This document shows positions 1-10,990 of a stretch of 64,000 bases of DNA, in pieces. The position numbers were made by a program, and so were the translations under genes. This stretch comes from Tiliqua scincoides. Its lineage: Eukaryota; Chordata; Lepidosauria; Squamata; Scincidae. Every line of letters starts with the position of its first letter. The stretch's first letter is position 1. The stretch is taken from positions 44,805,159 through 44,869,158 of the forward strand of contig NC_089822.1 in NCBI RefSeq assembly GCF_035046505.1, read 5' to 3'. The notes below the pieces were generated by a model. The model ran no database searches. It worked only from the letters and a program-made list of their open reading frames with translations, and had not been told where the DNA came from.

Positions 1-1677
1 CCCTACTGAGCCAAAGACGATCACATTCTAGCCCAGGGATTTTGTTGAAGGGGACACAGGATGAGATCCTATGCGTCCAATTAGACATACATTGGATTGA
101 CCTGTTGCACTGTTAAAGAATGAGTCTTGAAACACAGAATGTTGATCCTATAAAAGCTTGATTTTTATTACAAAAAAGAACATAAGATTAATATTAGCTT
201 CTCAGTTAGTTCCTATATTAATTTGCTAATATGCCCTTATGTTGCATAAATTGAGGAGTCAGGGCAGGGCACTTCTGGTTATCCCTAAGGCAGAGCATCT
301 ATATTTCTCCCCATCCACAGATTGAGAGGACCCAACATAGGGGACCCTCATTCTTCACTGCAGCATGAGCTTGGCAGGGCCTTGCAGGACCCACAATTTC
401 CTCTACCCCAGGGGAGATTATGAGCCTCTGCATAGGCCCTAGCAAAGGAGACAGACCCAGGGTACTGAGCATAGTTACAAACAAATCTACCAGCATTCAG
501 GAACCATTCATGTTCATGGTCCAGTTTGATGTTTTATGGTCCACTTTGGCCATCTTTCCATGGAACCAAATGGCAGCCATCCATCCTGGAAGCTCAATTT
601 TTCTTGTAGCTGAACAATTTCCAGGTGCTTTTAGGCACATTGTAACTCCAGGCCATTTCAGCCATATTCTTTAGTTCACATGAATCCTCACATACCATCC
701 TCAACTAACCTAAAACTGATCCCAGAAATCAAAGCCTAACGTGACTCATGACAGTACATTAAAATATCATTGTGATTGAATAAAGTTAAAAAGGCAGTGG
801 AAGGACCTAGAATTCATTGGAGACAGTAATCCTTCCAGAGTTTCTAAGTCAGTGGTTCCCAAACTCCTACAGGAGAGTTGGAAATCAGGTAAATGTTTGC
901 TTGAACGGAGAGGATCAATCTGGAAAAAAATGAATCCAGTAAATCTCAAATGAAAAGGCAGAGAGAGAACGTAAAAAGCTTTACCCGAAAATAAATTGTA
1001 GAATCAAATACTGCTGTCTAAATCTTAATGAAGTGTAACATTCATTCTTAACTAGGTAAATCAGAACATCCAGTGACATGAATCTTGTCATCTAAAAGGT
1101 GTTCAATGACTCTTCTTGATAAACAGAATAATAGGAAAACAGTCTGGGATTTTCTTCACCACAGAAACAGATGACCCCTTGTGGAATTCTGGGCTGAAGA
1201 TAGAAACTTTCATATAGGCTGCCACAAGATGGCAAGACTCCAGCATTCCTTCTACTGTTCTTCACTTGACAACCAAAGCCTGTTCCATGGCCAGTGCAAC
1301 CTGTCTAACCCCAGGAAGGGTAGTCTTTCCTGCATTCTGGGTTGAAGCAGCACTTCCGGTGCTTTCTTCCCCTGACTTCCTATGGGAGATAGCAAATTAA
1401 CATTTTATCCAATTAGAGTTACTGAGGTATGCATCATAGTGAATTAGGAATCTATTTTGTCTATGGGCATTTTGACATGCTATAAGCATTAACCTAACAC
1501 TACTTTTCAGATCATTTGTGAAATACTCATTTGAAAGCAAACAATAAGTGCTTTAGAAAACTGACAAGTCTGTCTCTGTTTTACTGTCTCAGCATATACT
1601 GGCTTTGCATTTGAAAATCTGTTTCATTCAGGTCCAAATCCAACACTTTAATTACTGTAGCATGCAATCCTCTAGAG
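1..1677 (+). other. PAM: PAM intron, left edge of window
   Basis: I found no exon here. The open frames are short and unlike any protein I know. A lone hAT-like end (CAGTGGTTCCCAAACT) begins at 850 after a possible target TTCTAAGT, but its partner end is not seen. The rest is unassigned AT-rich sequence. Confidence 0.5.
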
Positions 1678-1847
1678 CCACCATTCTTAACCTTTTTTGG
1701 CTACAGCCCCTTAGGAGCTCTTAGGTTTTAGGGTCCCCCATCAAACAAGGATACAACATGAACTGATAAACATAAAGCCCCCTTCTCAGAGTTTTCAGTC
1801 TGTGGCCTCCTTCATGTGCCAGGGCTCCCCAGGAGGCCATATGGCTG
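1678..1847. mobile_element. Short hAT-type MITE
   Basis: A 170-bp element carries the T-T-A-A-C-C-T-T-T-T-T-T-G-G motif usual near hAT ends. It is flanked by CTCTAGAG (1670-1677) and CTTTAGAG (1848-1855), an 8-bp target duplication with one mismatch. It is non-coding, and the terminal repeats are poorly kept. Confidence 0.5.
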
Positions 1848-1957
1848 CTTTAGAGCAAGGTCTGTAATTTTGAATCGGAGCATCCTTTAAAATGCCCTTA
1901 CCTGGGGATACCTCCTTTGTTTGACTGTTACTTAGTTTAAAAAGAACATGGCAACAT

Positions 1958-2460
1958 TGTCAGGTCTGTGTTCTGGATAAGGCAGAAACACAGCCAACAA
2001 GGTGGTTCAGGAACAGGTGCAGATTGCTGGAGTCAGCAGGATCAGCAAACACCTGTGACTGCCTCACCCTGGGTGTGGCTTAACCTACACTGATTGGCCA
2101 CTCCAACTACTTAATGTTTGGTCTGTTGAGCTTCCAGTGCAGCAGTAGGAGTGTAGTAGGAGACTACTGAACTGCTGCCAGTAACGTGGGAGGCTGGATG
2201 TGAGTATATACATGTTGATACTGACCATGGAATGAACTTTGACTGTGTATCTTGGAAAACTGATTTGAATTTGTTGTTTATGGACTGACTGCTCATCGTG
2301 CTGACTAGGACTGTTTACTGATTACTCTACCTGTGATAACCCTTGCTCTGAAATATAACCACTGCATTCAAAGAACTCTGCTGGTGTATGCTGTTTTGTG
2401 TGCCTGCTCATCCAAGGTTCCATACAACTCTTTACCAGACAAAGGGTTGCAACTCTAACA
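1958..2460. mobile_element. Solo LTR of an LTR retrotransposon (fossil)
   Basis: A 503-bp segment starts TGTCAGG, ends CTAACA and is flanked on both sides by the same 5-bp AACAT (1953-1957 and 2461-2465). This is the expected form of a single LTR left after LTR-LTR recombination. The 5-bp duplication fits Gypsy, Copia or ERV-L-like elements. No internal part remains, so the family is unknown. The perfect short duplication suggests middle age. Confidence 0.7.
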
Positions 2461-2795
2461 AACATCATCTAGAGGCAATTGTAATGATTTAACATGGGGA
2501 TTTGGCAGAATGTTTTAAATGTATGAAGCACATTTATTTTGTTTTGCAGGTTTAGTTTCTAATTGTCACTTGTAAAAAAAATCTCAAAGAGAAGCAGCAA
2601 TACTGACATGTTTAATAACAAACCTCTACTTGATGTGTATATATATTTCCAACATGTTTCCATGGAAACTGGTTCTATAACTTTTGTTGGTCAAAAAAAG
2701 AAATCAAAATCCTTTGAGTGGGTTTTTTTTTTAAATTTTTAACTGGTTGATTTAAATGATCTTACATCATTTTTCTCTACTGACTTTAATTGCAG

Positions 2796-2815
2796 AAGTT
2801 CCAGCTAATACCGTT
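2796..2815 (+). CDS. Candidate 20-nt PAM microexon (uncertain)
   Basis: A 20-nt segment sits between a good acceptor (pyrimidine-rich tract ending in TTGCAG) and a consensus donor GTAAGT. Read with two bases completing a split codon it gives x-V-P-A-N-T-V, which loosely resembles the PHM-to-linker stretch of PAM (EANIPIPV in mammals). It would enter in phase 1 and leave in phase 0, so it cannot splice directly onto exon A, which begins in phase 1. Direct splicing would also read a stop. A further exon would be needed and I could not find one. It may be chance. Confidence 0.22.
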
Positions 2816-4053
2816 GTAAGTGCTGAAAATATTAAAATCAGTTTGGGGGCTGGGGGTGTAATTGTTGATCATTAAGGTGTCTCTTTAAAACAATTCAGGT
2901 ACTAATTACTGTATGTTTTCCTTGATTATATGTCATGAGTGCTGGGCAATGGATTAAATGAAAATGTTGCTTTTTCTAAAGTTCCAACTCCACACTTTTG
3001 TATTGTTGTTCAATTATCTTACTGTTGCTTATTCATTTTCATTGTGTCAGTTAAGACACTGGTGTTTCTCTTTTAATGACAGGAATTTCGATTCAATTGT
3101 GGTTGTTCATTGCTGTCAAGACAGTGTTTTAGCTAGACTAGGATTTGGACTGAGGCTTGTCTAGACAAGGATCTGGCCATTAGAACACATGAGCTGTTTT
3201 ATGCTATTTGAAGCTATATCAAGTCATATACCTATCTATGTAAAAATGTAACTGCACTGCAGGTTAAAGACCAGACCACAGGCAGTGGTGGTATAAAATG
3301 ACATTATTCTTAAGGAGAAAATGTATCCTAGTTTTACTGAATGAGTTTTTGGCCTGCGTGTGAGGACCCAAAGGTCTTGAAACAGGTTAATCCAACTTTT
3401 TTCTAAACCAAATATTTATATCCATCTTATTGATTATTATTAAACACAGTTTCCTTTCTTTGCTTATACAGGCTTTCTGATCTTTTGCAGATATAATATA
3501 AAATTGCCTACATTTTGTATACAAGCATTTGAGTTTTTTTATTGTCCAGGAAGTTACTTTATCATTCCTTAGTAGATTCAATTTCATATTTTTCACTTTC
3601 AGAGAAAGAAAAATTTGAAGATTTTGATTTAAACTAGAGCTTGGCCTGAACTAGAGTTTCTAAGCCTTTAAACCACGATATCACACTTGGTTGTTTCAGG
3701 GTTCAATCCTATCCAACTTTCCATTGCTGATGCAGCCGCAATGTAATCCCAAAGTAAGGGAACAAATGTTGAGGAGGCCTCCAAGACTGCCCCTGTAGGA
3801 TGCAGCATGCACCCCATTGGCACAGCTACATCCATGTTGGAAAGTTGGATTGGATTGGACCCCAAGGTGCCCATAGAAGAGTAATATGATTTCTAAACAA
3901 AGAGAGACCTGCCTTGTAAAATGAGGCAAGCAAGGCAACAAGGAGAGAGAAATACAATGTTTCTACCATTTGATGATAGAGGCTGAGAAAATTTGCCAAT
4001 AATGCCAAAGGTGTTGAAGGGTATTAGTATAAGAGAGATAATTTAGTCCCTCT
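2816..4053 (+). other. PAM: PAM intron stretch
   Basis: No exon is recognised here apart from the candidate just upstream. A good acceptor at 3593-3602 is followed by a short open frame that ends in a stop with no donor, so I do not call an exon. A MITE lies at 3699-3863. Confidence 0.5.
3699..3863. mobile_element. Harbinger-like MITE, decayed
   Basis: A 165-bp element has inverted ends of about 24 bp (GGGTTCAATCCTATCCAACT on the left; the right end reads as a close reverse complement). It is related by end sequence and interior to the better-preserved copy at 32352-32552. No clear target duplication remains. Confidence 0.5.
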
Positions 4054-5010
4054 TGTTGGAGGAAATTAAAAATAGTTTCCTCTTTGGGGGAAAGCAGTGT
4101 AGCTTAAGCAGCGGACCCTCCCTTTGGGTATCACCCCAGGGAACCTCCCTCACCTGGCTGACTGCTAATCAGTAAAAAAGACAAAGAGGCAATGGCTTGT
4201 TAAAGTTGCAAAAAAAGAGAAGTTATTTACTTACAGTTCCATTGAGTGTATATTTACAGCATCTGATTAGGATCAGAGGTTCAGCTAACACTTAGAGATA
4301 GCAAGACCCTGGAGCTGTCTCGCCCTACATGCCTTGTGCTCAAGTTGGCCTGGGCATCAAAGCCCTGGTGTGCGCCATCTTAACAGGTCAGTGGTCAGAG
4401 GACAAGAGAGAGTGCTCAGAGGAGAAGGGAAGGATAAAGGGTTAGGGTCACACCCCACAAGGATCACAGAGAGAACAGGTAGAAAGGTCAGAGTCACTGG
4501 GCCATAACTTGACCCCTTCTGGACAGCATCCTGCCCACGGAGGGTGCCTAGCAGACGGAGTTGCATCAACTCCAACACCCCTTCTCAACTCCGGGTGCAC
4601 AAGTCTAGCAGATTCATACTTTCTCGTAGACTTTGGAATTTATCTCTTGCTAGTGGCTTAGTCAAGATGTCTGCTATCATTTCTTTGGTTGGACAGTAGT
4701 TCATCCTGACAAGTCCCTTCTTGATCATATCACACACAAAGTGATTTCTGATATCTTTGTGCTTTGTGTGTGCATTTTGGCTTTCTGACTGTGCCAATCT
4801 GATACAACTCTGGTTGTCTTCAAACACTTGGGTTGGCTTTTGTTCATCTATGCCCAAATCATTTAACAACTAACAAAGCCATATTACTTCTCTGCATGTT
4901 TCTAATGCAGATATGTACTCGGCCTCTGTGGAAGAAAGAGCAACAGAGATTTGTTTCCTGCTTGCATCAACTCCAACACCTCTCACTTGGGCTTCAGCCA
5001 TGTCTGGCCT
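4054..5010 (-). mobile_element. Copia-type LTR retrotransposon remnant (fossil)
   Basis: On the - strand, a 3' LTR of 524 bp (4577-4054) begins TGTTGGAG, ends CTCCAACA and is preceded by a purine-rich tract. Just upstream lies a stretch with clear Copia RNase H signatures (S-S-T-E-A-E-Y-I-S-A; D-I-L-T-K-P-L). The upper limit is approximate. Gag, protease, integrase, most of the polymerase and the 5' LTR are not recognisable. It is broken and mostly missing, with several breaks, and is an old copy. Confidence 0.8.
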
Positions 5011-5116
5011 CTTACAAGGAAGATGTTTGTCAGTGTGTTGCCAGCAATACAGGTTCAATAAGAGGGACTTACCGCTTGCATTGAAGAAAATGGAAGAAGT
5101 GATGCACTTCATTCAT

Positions 5117-5215
5117 AAATGTATGAAGCTGCCTTATATTGAGTCAGACCATTGGTTATCTAGGCCAACACTGAACTGCTGCAAAGAAGTGGCAGCTTGT
5201 ACAACTAGGATTTGA
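5117..5215 (-). repeat. tRNA-like SINE fragment, reversed
   Basis: This is the reverse complement of the tail of the SINE seen at 25421-25600: A-G-C-T-G-C-C-T-T-A-T-A, then T-C-A-G-A-C-C-A-T-T-G-G. Only the 3' body is kept. The family is common in squamates. Confidence 0.55.
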
Positions 5216-5607
5216 TGTAAGCCCTGAGCCCTTTCTTCCTGGTGTCTAGAGCCTCGCTTGCACAAAGCAGCTTTAAAACATTAGTAGTGCCAGGTCAATT
5301 CACAGCCTTCTTTGTGTCTTTTTTAATGAATTATACAGGGACAGAAGTTGTCATAGTGTAGTTGCTTGACTTATTTTTCTTTATCCCTGCATTTTTTCCT
5401 TGTGAATGTTTATAACATACATGTTATATCTGTTACAGAGGATGCCCATGTATATACATTATGGGTTTTTTAAATACACCTTTAAAAATATTTTTAGGAC
5501 AGGAAAAAATTGTGAACTGCTTGCATGAAGAAAGAAGCAGTAGCTTATTTTGCAAAACTGTGTACACCATTCTTAACTGAAACTGGGTGAGGGGGCTTGT
5601 ACTAGAT
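5216..5607 (+). other. PAM: PAM intron stretch, nothing found
   Basis: This is AT-rich sequence with no exon, repeat family or RNA gene that I recognise. Confidence 0.5.
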
Positions 5608-6070
5608 CAGGGGCGCCCAAACCCCGGCCCTGGGGCTACATGTGGCCCTTGAGGCTTCTCAATGCTGCCCTCAGGGAGCCCCCAGTCTCCAATGAGCCTC
5701 TGGCCCTCCCGAGATTTGTTGGAGCCCGCACTAGCCCGACGCAACTGTTCTCAGCCTGAGGGCGACTGTTTGACCTCTCGAGTGAGCTGTGGGATGAGGG
5801 CTTCCTCCACTGCTTGCTGTTTCACATCTGTGATGTGGTAGCGGCAGCAAAGGAAAGGCCAGCCTTGCTTTCTGCAAGGCCTTTTATAGGCCTTGAGCTA
5901 TTGCAAAACCTTCATTCATTCATATAAGTTCATTAATATATTCATTTATGTAAATTTATGTAAATTTATTCAAATTTTAAATGTAAATTAATTCTTCCCC
6001 CCCGGCCCCCCCCCGGCCCCCGACACAGAAAGATGATGTGGCCTCCAGCCAAAAACTTTGAACACCTCTA
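5608..6070. mobile_element. hAT non-autonomous element
   Basis: A 463-bp element is flanked by a perfect 8-bp duplication TACTAGAT (5600-5607 and 6071-6078). Its ends are imperfect inverted repeats (CAGGGGCGCCCAAAC against TAGAGGTGTTCAAAG). The interior has simple-sequence tracts (TTCATT-like and C-runs) and no transposase frame. It is related by its ends to the element at 21157-21477. Confidence 0.85.
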
Positions 6071-6078
6071 TACTAGAT

Positions 6079-7677
6079 GACAAACTTCTTAAGAAGTTCT
6101 TTTAAGGCTATAAAGGCTATAAATCTGTTGATTGGTGGGGGCTAGATGAAGGAAAGCAGCCTGTCTAACATTTAGAATATTTTTTCAAGCATATTAGCAA
6201 GGATGGCTAAACACATTTTGTTCGGCTCCAATTTGCTTTGTTCATTTCACCAAAATTGGCCCTATTAACTCTGGTAATTATTTTCTGACAGGGGATTTCA
6301 CTTGGGATATTTCCCCTTCCAGAGGCTGAAATTAGAAATTTAGTTGAAATCGTTGAGCCAGGACTGTTTATAAACATGACAGACTCTCTTAGGGTCATTT
6401 TGAAAAGACTTAATTTTCCCCCTTGCTGCATTCTTAATAATGAATTTTCCATGAAAGTCCTGGAGCTTAGCTTCCATTTTAATTTATTATTGCTTTAACT
6501 TGACTCTTTTAAGAACACTTTTATAACATGCCCTAAATGTAAAATTTATAAAAACTGAAATAATTGAAATCCTTAGTCTCGTCATTCATTATCTAAATTT
6601 AATGTAAGCAATTGTGAGCCTGCATGTTTGCCTGAATGGTTGAACTGGAGAAACAATGAAACTTATTAGCTGCTCACAAATGCCAGTCAAAAACAGACAG
6701 ATGAAGTGATTGATGTAGTGATTAAGTATCAGCCCATTCCATGCTTCCTTCAGAAGCTCCATAAATGCCTTGAGCAACATTATTGTTGCTGCTGGTGGCT
6801 TGCTTGTGGCGCTGCAGATAAAACCTGTGGGCTAAGAACCAGATCAAGGAATCCAGCTTTTTGACCCAAGGGCCATAATGCAAATTTATTGTTGATTATA
6901 TATTTTCCATTATATTTCATTCAATGTTTTTATGGAAGGTGTTTATTGTCTTCTTTTTAAAAGTTGGAGCCAGTCTGAGGAGGAAAATAGGAAGTTGCCT
7001 TTCTTGCTCTCACTTGTTTTTGGCTAGATCTTTTAAAACCACACTGCATTGCTCCTGGACAGGACAGAAGCTTGCACATACTTAGACCTACTGTGCTGTT
7101 CTTCCATGTGCATACCTACACACGTCCCAATTGCTGCATCAGGGAATGAGGCTGCTGCATTTGGGCAAATGGCACCAGCATGGAGTGTGCGCAAGCAGGA
7201 GGGTCTGAGGCCTGGATTGAAGGCTCTTGTATGTTGGATCTAGACCCTGGGCCTTCCTTGGCCTGCCTCTGAACTAGATACTGTTTCTTTTGTAAGCAGT
7301 TGTGCTAACACCAAAAACAAACAGGATTTAGTTGAAACTGGTTTAGTTTGGTTTGAAGTGTTGCCAAAAAAGAGATCAGATTCTTGCTTTTGCATTCATT
7401 CTTCTTTGTTTCCTACATCACCTAGCATATTCTGTACGTGCTTCAGAAGTTGTAGTCTGCTGTGTGGTCCTTTAGTAATACTTCTGACTCTGGATTGCAA
7501 ATAACTAGAGACAGGGGAGTGTGTTTACTGCAGATCTGGAGTGCTCACTTGAAGTGGGCTATTGTATCTCGTTTGAATATGATATTGTAAAGATAAAAAT
7601 CTAAGTGATGGGAACCTTGAAAACTTGAATGTATCTTTCTTTGTGAATGTTACCTCTTCATTCTTGCATCCTGAGTA
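6079..7677 (+). other. PAM: PAM intron stretch, nothing found
   Basis: No exon or clear repeat is seen. The open frames are short, with no known motif. Confidence 0.5.
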
Positions 7678-8052
7678 CAGTGGTGCCTCGCAAGACAAAT
7701 GCCTCGCACACCAAAAAACTCGCAAGACGAAAGCGTTTTTGCGATTTTTTCTGGTGACTCGCAAGACGAATTTTTTCTATGGCCGTGCTTCGCAAGACGA
7801 ATTTTTAAAATTAAAAAGTTGTTTTGTGCTTGAAATTTTTGAAATCCTCTGTACAGTATGTATGCCTTTAAAGAGCACTTAATAAACACTTTGTAAACCA
7901 AATTTGACTTTGTTCTGACTTTTTTTGCCCATAGGAACGCATTAATTAAATTTCAATGCATTCCTATGGGAAACCGTGCTTTGCAAGACGAAATTTTCGC
8001 AATACGAAACGACTTGCAGAACGAATTAATTTCGTCTTGCGAGGCACCACTG
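7678..8052. mobile_element. Mariner/Tc1-type MITE with long inverted ends
   Basis: A 375-bp element opens CAGTGGTGCCTCGCAAGAC and closes with its reverse complement, flanked by TA on both sides (7676-7677 and 8053-8054). Motifs of the form CGCAAGACGAA recur inside both arms, so most of the element can fold back. There is no transposase frame. The fit is Tc1/mariner or pogo superfamily. Confidence 0.85.
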
Positions 8053-8526
8053 TATATGTAATCACTTACATATCTGAAGACGTTCTGGTAGCATAATGTC
8101 TATGCTTATTTCAGAAATGGTTTGTTTAACAAGGCTGTTGATTTTCTGATTCTTTGTTTGGGGGGGGGGGACCTGCTTACTAACTCTTGCAAATCACAGG
8201 AAACAGAGTTCAAATGAAACCAAGCAAAAGGATAAGGCAATGCCTTCCTGCCAGACTTCATAGACGAATGAAATAATTATCCATCACAAAGCAGCCTTAC
8301 TAACAACACTGGTTGAGGAAGGGATATTTTCTAGATTTGGAGAACAGACAAATGTAGAAATGTACAACAAACCAGTGATTTGGCAGGTTACAAAACTGAA
8401 GTAATAACCCAGTATTGTCCATGAACATAGGTCACAAAGGAGGGGAGTGGGAATAGAATGCATAGAATGCAGTGCTACAGGCAAGTGTGTGTAGCTATGG
8501 GAGGAGCCATAACTGAGTCGTAAAAC
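8053..8526 (+). other. PAM: PAM intron stretch, nothing found
   Basis: No exon is seen. A run of G at 8160-8170 is the only simple feature. Confidence 0.5.

Positions 8527-8566
<40 letters not shown>
8527..8566. repeat. (TAA)n microsatellite at LINE 3' end
   Basis: Thirteen or so TAA units directly abut the 3' end of the reversed L2-type LINE and probably grew from its tail. Confidence 0.9.
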
Positions 8567-8567
<1 letters not shown>

Positions 8568-9995
8568 CAACTTTATTTTTACCCCGCCTTTCTCCCCGAA
8601 GGGACTCAAGGCAGCTTACAACAGATTAAAAACAGATTAAACAACATAATTAAAAAACAGATTAACAACATAATTTAAAAACAGATAAAAGCATATTAAC
8701 ACATATAATAAAAACAGTAAGATAAAAAGTAGTCAGGAAAAAGAGCATAGAGCAGCAAGTCATAAAAGAATCAGGCCTGTAAAAAAATATGAAAAGATGT
8801 TGAAAAGATGTTAAAAAGGCCGAGAACTCAGAAGGCTTGTTTAAACAGAAGGGTCTTCAGGCCTCGCCGAAAAGTCTCAAGAGAGGGAGCCATTCTTAAG
8901 TCAAGGGGAAGGGAATTTCATAGTGTTGGTGCCACTACTGAGAAGGTCCTATTTCTAGCTGCCGCCCTACGTACCTCCCTAGGCGGTGGCACTTGTAAAA
9001 AGGCCTTCTCTGATGTCCTAAGAGGATGAGCCGGATTGTACGGAAGTAGGCGATCTCTAAGATACCCTGGCCCAGAGCAGTATAGGGCTTTAAAGGTCAA
9101 AACCAGCACCTTGAATTGGGCCCGGAAATGAATGGGCAACCAATGTAGCTGCTGGAGAAGCAGACTGACAGAGCCAAACTGCCTACCTCCAGTAACTGCA
9201 CGGGCCGCCGCATTCTGCACTAGTTGCAGTTTCCGAACCGTCTTCAAGGGCAACCCCACATAGAGCACGTTACAATAATCTACCCTCGATGTCACCGTGG
9301 CATGGATCACCGTGGCCAGGTCTGCACGATCCAAGTACAGTCGCAGCTGGCGCACCAGCCAAAGCTGAGCGAAGGCCCCCCCTAGCCACAGCCTGGGAAT
9401 CCAGGAGCAGCTGCGAGTCCAGGTGGACCCCCAAGCTGTGGACCTGCTCCTTCAGGGGGAGTGCAATCCCATTCAGCACAAGCCGATAGTCCAGCACCTG
9501 CATCGAGGATTTCTGAACCAGGAGAGCCTGTGTCTTATCTGGATTTAATTTCAGCTTGTTAGCCCCCATCCAGATCCTCACTGCCTCCAGAAAGCACTCC
9601 AGGCCCTCAACCGCCACCCTGGAGTCTGGAGGAAAGGAGAGATAGAGCTGGATATCATTGGCATATTGATGGCACCCCACTCCAAACCCCCGGATGACCT
9701 CTCCCAGCGGTTTCATGTAGATGTTAAATAGCATGGGGGACAGAATTGAACCCTGTGGCACCCCGCACCTCAAGGGCCAGGGCGTCGAACAGGCATCCCC
9801 CAGCACCACCATCTGGGACCGATCCTCCAAGTAGGAGCGGAACCACCGCAAAACAGTGCCTCCAACTCCCAACTCGGCCAATCGGCCCAGAAGGATACCA
9901 TGGTCGATGATATCGAAAGCCGCTGAGAGGTCCAGCAGGACCAACAGGGACGCACTCCCCCTGTCCAGTCCCCGGCATAGGTCATCCACCTACGT
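8567..9995 (-). mobile_element. L2-type LINE, 5'-truncated and decayed
   Basis: On the - strand, reverse transcriptase motifs run from about 9989: L-D-L-S-A-A-F-D-I-I-D-H (palm A), G-V-P-Q-G-S-I-L-S-P-M-L-F-N (B), Y-A-N-D-I-Q-L-Y (C) and K-L-N-P-D-K-T (D). The thumb and C-terminal region follows in another frame from about 9355 (L-V-Q-N-A-A-A-R, H-W-L-P-I). The catalytic Tyr-Ala-Asp-Asp has become Y-A-N-D, and the frame shifts near 9300-9355, so the copy is dead. The 3' UTR resembles squamate L2 3' ends. The endonuclease and the 5' end are missing. Confidence 0.9.
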
Positions 9996-10057
9996 ACACG
10001 TAGGTGTACACATACACATACTTTACATTCAGAAGGCTCCGGCTTCAGCTTCTGGCT

Positions 10058-10186
10058 TCTCCAGGTAGGACAAAGAAAGTCCTCTGCCTGAAACCTGTGA
10101 GAGCTGCTGCTGATCACTGAATAATACTGAGGTAGATGGACCAGTAGTCTGATTTAGTGTAAAACCGGTTCCGGTTCTTATGATCA
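10058..10186 (+). repeat. tRNA-like SINE fragment
   Basis: This shares the body C-C-T-G-A-A-A-C-C, A-G-A-G-C-T-G-C-T-G and A-A-T-A-C-T-G-A-G-G-T-A-G-A-T-G-G-A with the copy at 25421-25600. The tRNA-like head is missing, and the hAT element at 10195 follows close behind. Confidence 0.5.
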
Positions 10187-10194
10187 GCTTAGAG

Positions 10195-10405
10195 CAGCCA
10201 TTTTCAACCACTGTGGCATGGCACACTGGTGTACCACAAATGGTCCACAGGTGTGCCGTGGGAATTTGGGAGAGGGTCATTTGTCAATAGGACCATTGGG
10301 GGATGTGAGCCCCCATTAACAGCACAGTGTGCCTTGTCAAATGTCAAAAAATTGATGATGTGCCTTGCCAGTGTGCTGTGAGATGAAAACGGTTGAAAAT
10401 CACTG
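10195..10405. mobile_element. hAT MITE, family 'TTTTCAACCACTGTG'
   Basis: A 211-bp element has inverted ends CAGCCATTTTCAACC and GGTTGAAAATCACTG, flanked by GCTTAGAG and ACTTAGAG (7 of 8 match). It is the same family as 23782, 38986 and 59668. It is non-coding. Confidence 0.8.
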
Positions 10406-10413
10406 ACTTAGAG

Positions 10414-10990
10414 GGAGGAACATGCTAGAAAGTAATTAATTCTGGTTCAGCTTCCATGTGACCATCAGAGGCATGTGTTCTAACTGTCTTAGCCTAACCC
10501 TAACCCTAAGCAAAAATGAGTGCATTTTCTTCAGAACTGGTTTCAGTGGTGGATTTCTGCTTTGTGTGAATGGAAAGGCATCACCATTACAATTCAGAAA
10601 AATAATATATTGTGGCTAGTAGAGGGAAAATTCATAGGTAAGCGCACCAATGTTCCAACACCAAGCTTCACTAAAGTCTTTTGTTGCGATTATGCTTTCT
10701 TCCCATGGATGATACCTTGGAGGTGAGGGACTCAATTCTTTGGTCCTGAAATGTTATGACAAAGTAAGGTATTGTGCAAATTAAAGACTGTAGAAATTCA
10801 TGATTCTTGTCAAAAATGATGTTCGCTTTAAATTTCACAAACAGCATAGAATTTTGTGTCTTCCACTTGTAAGAATAACTTACTATTTCTATTCTTTGTC
10901 AAATTTGGTGCAAAATCTTGCTATCTAACAACTTTTCTGTACTTCTTTCTCTTATCTATTTTCTTTCTTTTTTTTCTCTTCCCTACGCAG
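10414..10990 (+). other. PAM: PAM intron before exon A
   Basis: No linker exon upstream of exon A was found. A short telomere-like run CCTAACCCTAACCCTAA lies at 10493-10509. The last 70 bases are the pyrimidine-rich tract that feeds the exon A acceptor. Confidence 0.5.

Noticed and set aside
3593-3640. A strong acceptor with the short frame K-E-K-F-E-D-F-D-L-N
   Set aside because: The frame ends in a stop within 40 bases and no donor follows. A PAM form ending here would lack PAL and has no support.
9989-10006. A near-palindrome at the truncated end of the LINE
   Set aside because: It is short and imperfect, and is more likely chance or filler DNA at the 5' truncation junction.
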